Positions 58,481 through 64,000 of a stretch of DNA of 64,000 nucleotides are shown here, one piece after another. This stretch comes from Asterias rubens. Taxonomy: Eukaryota; Echinodermata; Asteroidea; Forcipulatida; Asteriidae. The stretch is from the NCBI RefSeq assembly GCF_902459465.1, contig NC_047068.1, positions 6,014,001-6,078,000 of the forward strand. The letters are read 5' to 3'. The notes beneath the pieces are model-generated. The model was not told where the DNA came from, ran no database searches, and saw only the letters and a list, made by a program, of their open reading frames with translations. Position 1 is the first letter of the stretch. Every line of letters begins with the position of its first letter. A program made the position numbers and the translations under genes.

Positions 58481-58858
58481 TTAAAGGCAATGGACACTAT
58501 TGGTACAAAATAATTATTAGCATAAAACCTTACTTGGTAACGAGTAATGGTGAGAGGTTGATAGTATAAAACATTATGATAAACGGCTCCCTCTGAAGTA
58601 ACGTAGTTTTCGAGAGAGAAGTAATTTTCCACGAGTTCGATTTCTAGACCTCAAAATTAGAATTTGAGGTCTCGAAATCAAGCTTTTGAAAGCACACAAC
58701 TTCGTGTGACAAGGTTTTTCCCCCATTATTATCTCCGCAACTTCGATGACCGATTGAGCTCAAATTTTCACATGTTTGTTATGTTATGTATAATGCTGAG
58801 ATACAGCAAGTGAGAAGACTGGTCTTTGACAATTACCAGTAGTGTCCAGTGTCTTCAA
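58481..58858 (+). mobile_element. MITE family A
   Basis: TTAA at 58481, then AGGCAATGGACACTATTGG. It ends CCAGTAGTGTCCAGTGTCTTCAA. The interior is complete. Confidence 0.92.
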
Positions 58859-59241
58859 ACCACGTGTTTATGTGTTTGTTGTGTAAGCCTTCAAGGATCG
58901 AGAAGACAGACGGTTTGGTTATATTGCGTTTATACTTTGGGCTAAGGGATATGTCCATTTGATTAGTAAGCAATTTGCAACAGCTGGGCCTAACTCTGTT
59001 TTACATTTTTCTTAGATACACCTTTACTGGCAATCCGGGCAAACATACAAAGAGACCTCGGTTTCACCATAGAGTAAGGGTTTCACAAAGCACTAAGATA
59101 CATCTAAAGATGAGTTTTAGTAATTTGTATTGTGACATCGCACTTCACTTAAGACCGATTTAAGCTTTTTGTGAAAATCACCGAAACTCTCAATTTCTCT
59201 TGTGATTATAACAGAATTGAACCAGATAATTGAAATTGAAG

Positions 59242-59603
59242 TTAAAAGCAGTGGACACTATTGGTAATTACTCAATATAACTATTAGCAAAACAGGTTAC
59301 TTGGTAACGAGTAATAGGGAGAGGTTGATGGTATAAAACATTGTGAGAAACGGCTCCCTCTGAAGTGACATAGTTTCTGAGAAAGAAGTAATTTTCCACG
59401 AACTTGATATCGAGACCTCGGATTTAGAATTTGAGGTCTCGAAATCAAGCATCTGACAAGGGTGTTTTTTCTGTCATTATTATCTCGCAACTTCGACGAC
59501 CGATTGAGCTCAAATTTTCACAGGTTTGCTATTTTTTATGTTGAGATACACCAAGTGAGAAGACTGGTCTTAGACACTTACTAATAGTGTCCAGTGTCTT
59601 TAA
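59242..59603 (+). mobile_element. MITE family A
   Basis: TTAA 59242-59245, then AAGCAGTGGACACTATTGG. It ends AATAGTGTCCAGTGTCTTTAA. A short loss removes the GAAAGCACACAACTTCGTG stretch. Confidence 0.92.
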
Positions 59604-59994
59604 AACAAAAACTTTTTGTTGTGTAAGTCTTGAAAAAAAATCACTTTACTCTTTAAGATATTTTTTTTGTCTGTTTATTTTTTATTTTGCAATAATTTAA
59701 TGTCGATGATTGTATTGTTTTGTGGGCTTTTATCCCAGGAAATTGAAGACAATTTAATTTCCCTGAATCTTTTATCCTCAATAATAATATTTGAAATGCA
59801 AATAAATACAAGAATCAATAAATACAAACAAGCAGACAGTATATATACAATTTTACTGAGAGCAAATATTCATACAAAGAGGTACATTGTTCAACGAAAC
59901 TATTTTCATTTTACCATCGCACCATAGCATCACCTTGAAATTTAATCCCCCCCCCCCATATAACATTATTTCATTATTATAGGCCTGGTAATAA

Positions 59995-60408
59995 TATAGG
60001 TTTTCGCGGTCAAATTCGACAAATGAGCAGCCAATTGCATTTTCATGCGTTCGAATTAAAGCTATTTAGCCTCTCCGGTTTTTACTGCGTTTCCAATTCA
60101 GAATTCGGCCATTCAATTTCGTTTTGAGTCGAGTCAAATTCCTTTAGCACTCTGTTCAGTTTAGTATACCGTCATTCTTTTTCGTTACACATACGCCCCA
60201 AGAAGCGTCTGCGAATTTGAAAGCTGCTTTGATGAATTGTTAAATCGAATGATTATTTTGTTAAATCGAATGACGCAACATTACATTTGACTAATTATAA
60301 AACGAAATCGAATGACCCTTTTCAATAGCATTCGATTTCATGCGAAATAGAATAGGCTGGTGGTTAAATTGGCTGCTCATTTTCCGAAATTGACCGAGAA
60401 AACCTATA
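59995..60408. mobile_element. MITE family H, about 414 bp
   Basis: Ends TATAGGTTTTCGCGGTCAAA and AATTGACCGAGAAAACCTATA are inverted repeats, extending with AATGAGCAGCCAATT and AAATTGGCTGCTCATTTT to about 45 bp with few mismatches. A TA dinucleotide at both outer borders is compatible with a mariner-type target. No coding capacity. Confidence 0.8.
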
Positions 60409-60547
60409 GTAAGCCGTTCTTATTGAGCGCATTTCAGTTCTGGGAGAACTTTAAATGCACTTTGTCTAAATATTGTCTTCGTAGTTTTTAATGACACTTC
60501 CATTCTCAGTTACTCTGTAAAACTAAAAGTACTCTGGGAGATCGCAT

Positions 60548-60724
60548 GGCCTGCCGTGTTAGTATGTAAAGTAAAAGGAAAACCATGCAATTTCGAGGCA
60601 TGGTTGTGTGGATCACTATATTCTACTTTGAAAACATCTTTCTAATCACATCAATTCATCAATTTCGGTTTCAAATGCTTTTCATGGACCAACTCGACCG
60701 ATCCAAGGCAACGTGTACCTTTAA
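60548..60724 (-). mobile_element. MITE family C, half element
   Basis: AAAACCATGCAATTTCGAGG, TTGTGTGGATCACTATATTC and AGGCAACGTGTACCTTTAA match one arm of the element at 7153-7529. Confidence 0.8.
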
Positions 60725-61188
60725 ATAATAGTTTACAAGAGAGGTTAAGCAAACAGGTAGGATTTGATGTGCACTTTGATGCCTCTTGTTCCTTCGAAAT
60801 TGTAAGTCATTTTGCAACGTCTTAAAAACAGTGCTTCCTATCCCTTTAAGAACCGACTTATCTCTAGACGAAGTGGAATGAAAGAATTTGTCGAAACTCC
60901 AAGCTACTTCTAGGTTTTAGTCACGAGTCTGTTAGAGTTGAGGTCGTCACTTCACCCGTAGAATTCTCATCCCCTACGGTAGACGCGTGCTCGGTCGCTC
61001 ACTCCCAGCCATGAACTCCGAATTATTGGCTGTGTATCGACCACACCGTGTGGATGGGGAAGATTGTGTCCGACCAGCATGAAGACTGAAATGGCAATGT
61101 GATCAGGCAGGGATTCAGGCCCCCCACTCAGCAGATGAACCGTGAGTGATTTCTACATCCGTGTGAACAGACAGACAAACAAACTCAT

Positions 61189-62480
61189 GATGTACGAGAC
61201 AGACAAACAATAACAAAGGAGGTTGCACTACAAGCAGGCGAAGACTTCAAGGAGAGACTTCGATGTCTTAAACATCCCTTTATTCTAACTTTATACAAAA
61301 TTAATGTCTTCGTCAAAAGCTATGACCAAGTCCCCATTTTAGAGCTGCGTCATCACAAAATTCACGCTGTCCGAAAGAGACAATAACAAAGGAAGTTGCA
61401 CGACAAGCAGGAGAAGAATGTGTTTATAAACCCTTTTATTCTAACAATATAAAAAATGAGTAAGCCGTATAGCTAAGTGTATTTTATGTGCCGTGTTCGA
61501 ATTAACGGCTTCATCAAAAGCTATAACCAAGGCCCAATTTTATAGAGCTGCTTAAATACATTGGACACTATTGGTAATTGTCAAAGACTAGTCTTCACAG
61601 TTGGTGTATCTATGGAGGTAGAATTAGACCTCCATGGTGTATCTCAAAGTATGCATAAAACAACAAACCTGTGAATTATTGAGCTCAATCGGTCGTCGAA
61701 GTTGCGAGATATTAATGAAAGAAAAAACACCCTTGTCGCACCATGGTCACACGAAGTTGTGTGCTTTTAGATGCTTGATTCCGAGACCTCAAATTTTAAA
61801 TCTGAGGTCTCGAAATGAAATTCGTGGAAAATTACTTCTTTCTCGAAAACTACATCACTTCAGAGGGAGCCGTTCTTCACAATGTTTTATACTATCAACC
61901 TGTCCCCATTACTCGGTACCAATTAATGTGTTATACTAATGATTATTTAGAGTATTTGCCAATAGTGTCCACTGCCTTCAAGCACAAAACTCACGATGTA
62001 CGAAAGAGACAAACAATAACAACGGAGGTTACACGACATAGGGGAAGGAAACTATCAGCTTAGTCTTCGATGTTCAAAATCCCTCTATATAGTTACATCT
62101 TCATTTGCTAGGGTCGAAACGTCAGGCCATTAACTATTTTGGGGGCAAAATTCATTTTATTCCAACAATGGAAAACTTAAGTAAGCCGTTACCCAAAGTC
62201 TCTTCTATTTGGCTGTGTTCGAATTCACGGCTTTGTTTTATAAACAATAACAGAGGAGCTTGCACCACGAGCAGGAGAGAAGACATCAGTTCGGTGTGTT
62301 AAAACACATTTTGTTCTATAACAATATAAAATATTAGATATGCAAAATGTATTCTATAGAAATAGGCCATGTTCGAACTAACGGCTTCGTCAAGCTGTGA
62401 CTGTGGTCCAATTTTACTCACGATGTACGAAAGAGACCGACAATAACAACGGAGGTTGCACGACAAGTAGGAGAAGGAAT
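61189..62480 (+). repeat. Irregular tandem array of about five units, split by a MITE
   Basis: GAGACAAACAATAACAANGG, AGGTTGCACGACAAGCAGG, AACATCCCTTTATTCTAAC and GTTCGAATTAACGGCTTC recur in the same order. Unit starts are near 61189, 61371, 61990, 62236 and 62420 (about 180-250 bp). A family A copy lies between the second and third. Confidence 0.75.
61552..61980 (-). mobile_element. MITE family A inside the array, itself carrying small insertions
   Basis: TTAA 61552-61555, then ATACATTGGACACTATTGG; right end GTCCACTGCCTTCA. The flanks CTGCTTAA and AGCACAAAA join to the family B start, which is seen uninterrupted as AGCTGTTTAAGCACACAA near 62918. The copy has a 24-bp palindrome insertion at 61612-61635 and a small CATG insertion near 61746. 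Confidence 0.9.
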
Positions 62481-62897
62481 GTATCAGTTAAGATTTTGAT
62501 GTGTTCAACATCTTTGTATTACCTGTTCATGGTTGTTGTGTTGGGGTTTAGGCTTTGAGAAAGACTCTGATAGGGTCAAAACTTCACTAATTTTGCAAAC
62601 AAACTTTTGTCCCTATGAGACTGGATTAACAGGCTTTCGAGCTACAGTGTTTAATTATACTTCTGTTGATCCTGGTCATCACATTAGGGGTGTTTTGTAA
62701 TTTCCTGTGCCCTTACTGTTTGTCTTGCTTTGTATTTACTTTTGTTTTTATATTATTTATTTTACGTACTGTCTGCTTTTATTTGTTATTGTTTAATGGC
62801 CGAATAAAAAATAAGAATAAGAATAAGAAAACATGAGTAAGCTTTAAGCAAAGTGTCTTCTATGTTCGAGTCATCGGCTTCGTCAGTAGCTATGACC
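62481..62897. other. Repeat-like AT-rich stretch
   Basis: It ends in an AATAAGAATAAG tract (62812-62828). The text around GAAACATGAGTAAGC and TCATCGGCTTCGTCAGTAGC resembles the units of the preceding array. No gene. Confidence 0.5.
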
Positions 62898-63309
62898 ATG
62901 GCCCAGTTTCATAGAGCTGTTTAAGCACACAATTTGCTGAAGCACGAAAATAGCTTCTTATTTTGGCAAAAATGTCATGCCATAGGCCTATACATTGTTT
63001 GTGACTGGTATTTCGCTGTTGTTTACTTAGCATAATAATTGAGATGAGTCTTGGCTGGTAATCTGATTATACTCAGCAAGAATTATTTAGCTAAAGCAAA
63101 TTTTGTGATGAATCAGCTCTATGAAATTGGGTCCTGGGCCAGAGCTAAGAAAACAAAATAATTGTGCTCACATACTAAGAGTAAGATCCGGCCAAATTAT
63201 CTTGTCACATAACAGTTTGCGACTGGTGTTCTGCTCATTTCTGCTTATAGTAGACAATTATTAAGCAGTATTTTCTGCTGCTAAAAAGTTATATAAGAAA
63301 TCGGGCCCA
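62898..63309. mobile_element. Two adjacent family B elements
   Basis: 62898-63139 runs from GGCCCAGTTTCATAGAGCTG to CTATGAAATTGGGTCCTGG. 63139-63309 runs from GGGCCAGAGCTAAGAAAAC to AAGAAATCGGGCCCA. Both hold the family's TTTGTGACTGG / TTTGCGACTGG stretch. Confidence 0.7.
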
Positions 63310-63817
63310 CCTGAAAACTTGAAGCTGCAGCCACTGTTAGCCATAGCCATAGTCGATTGGTGCACACAAGCCCTTATTACGTGATTATGTTATGGTTCTT
63401 TTGCGGAAACAAATCGATGGCTTATCAATACAACACCACAATGTGAACCTGAAATGAAAAGATTCCTTTAAAACTTGCTCTTGAAAAAAAATATTGAAAA
63501 TCTTATCCACAATGGAAACTTAAATGTTTAATGTACTCGCAAGTGTCCTTCACTTCAAATTGAGATTAAAGGATATAACAACACAGTGAATGTACCGGGC
63601 TCCGGCTAATTGGAATGTTGTGACCTAAACAAAAGGATGTTACTTTAGTGATTATCCGTCGTGGTGTTTGACCTTGCAGTACACCCGGTTAGAATCCAAC
63701 CCGGGTGGTTGAAAATGGATTGATGCGACATCTTCAAAGCATGATCAAAGTGACTACGGTACAACGTTCATCTGGAATCTATAGGCCTAATATCAGGCCA
63801 ATTGCTAACGAGTGTTT
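63310..63817. other. No gene identified
   Basis: A SINE B-box relic may lie at about 63685-63710 (GGTTAGAATCCAACCCGGG). Otherwise nothing recognisable. Confidence 0.45.
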
Positions 63818-64000
63818 TAACTAAAGGGACACTAATGGTCATTGTCAAAGACGTCTTCACAGTTGGTGTATCTCAACATATGGCATTGCGTAAAATAACA
63901 AACCTGTGAACATTTTAGCTCGATTGGTCGTCGAAGTTGCGAGATAATAACGCAAGAAAAAGCACCCTTGTTACACGAAGTTGTGTGCTTTCAGATACTT
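63818..64000 (-). mobile_element. MITE family A, cut by the window end
   Basis: Begins TTAACTAAAGGGACACTAATGG and follows the reversed family A order (GTTGGTGTATCTCAACATA, TTTTAGCTCGATTGGTCG, GAAGTTGTGTGCTTTCAG) to the last base. Confidence 0.9.

Overview
The window reads as animal nuclear DNA, most likely from an echinoderm and perhaps a sea star. Genes are split by many introns, the DNA is AT-rich and full of small non-autonomous transposons and tRNA-derived SINEs, and an internal array uses the TTAGGG telomere repeat. The protein genes resemble deuterostome orthologues. The sea-star suggestion is inference from repeat style only; no species-diagnostic gene is present.

Layout. 1-5264 (+): the 3' two thirds of GRWD1, a WD40 ribosome-biogenesis factor, whose first introns carry a TTAGGG array and nested repeats. 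8254-15747 (-): a complete nine-exon CIAO3 (NARFL) gene for cytosolic iron-sulfur cluster assembly, placed tail-to-tail with GRWD1. 18162-18761 (+): an intronless ARL4-like small GTPase. 36108-36799 (-): a C-type lectin plus apple/PAN-like reading frame, broken once by a frameshift. 40309-42375 (+): a complete three-exon MRPS34 (mitochondrial ribosome small subunit). 46706-46991 (-): a likely first coding exon with a signal peptide, of unknown gene. The remaining long stretches (about 19-35 kb and 43-64 kb) hold no gene that I recognise, mainly repeats plus CpG-rich stretches with promoter-like motifs at about 45-51 kb. The genes share no pathway; they look like ordinary housekeeping and signalling neighbours.

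Repeats. About 20 copies, whole or partial, of one MITE family (here 'family A', about 370-390 bp, ends TTAA-AGGCAGTGGACACTATTGG) are spread through the window on both strands. Other families are B (ends GGGCCCAATTTCATAAAGC), C (a hairpin MITE, ends TTAAAGGAACACGTTGCC), E (a hairpin), F (TTAAAGGGAAGGTTGCG end), H (TATAGGTTTTC ends) and J (CCATTCATAAATACCT ends). No transposase reading frame was seen.

Most notable observations: (1) a roughly 44-bp minisatellite in a CIAO3 intron built from the 3' end of the preceding exon together with its splice donor, giving a row of decoy donors; (2) two different MITEs inserted one after the other at the same TTAA inside a SINE, with a closely matching empty site elsewhere in the window; (3) a composite MITE-spacer-MITE unit present twice, 15 kb apart in opposite orientation, with a spacer of identical length; (4) a telomeric array beginning six bases after a splice donor; (5) tiny palindromic insertions flanked by 8-9 bp direct repeats; (6) a foldback structure of about 1.6 kb with a third, older copy in its loop; (7) ten TCCGTAA-like motifs in 218 bp.
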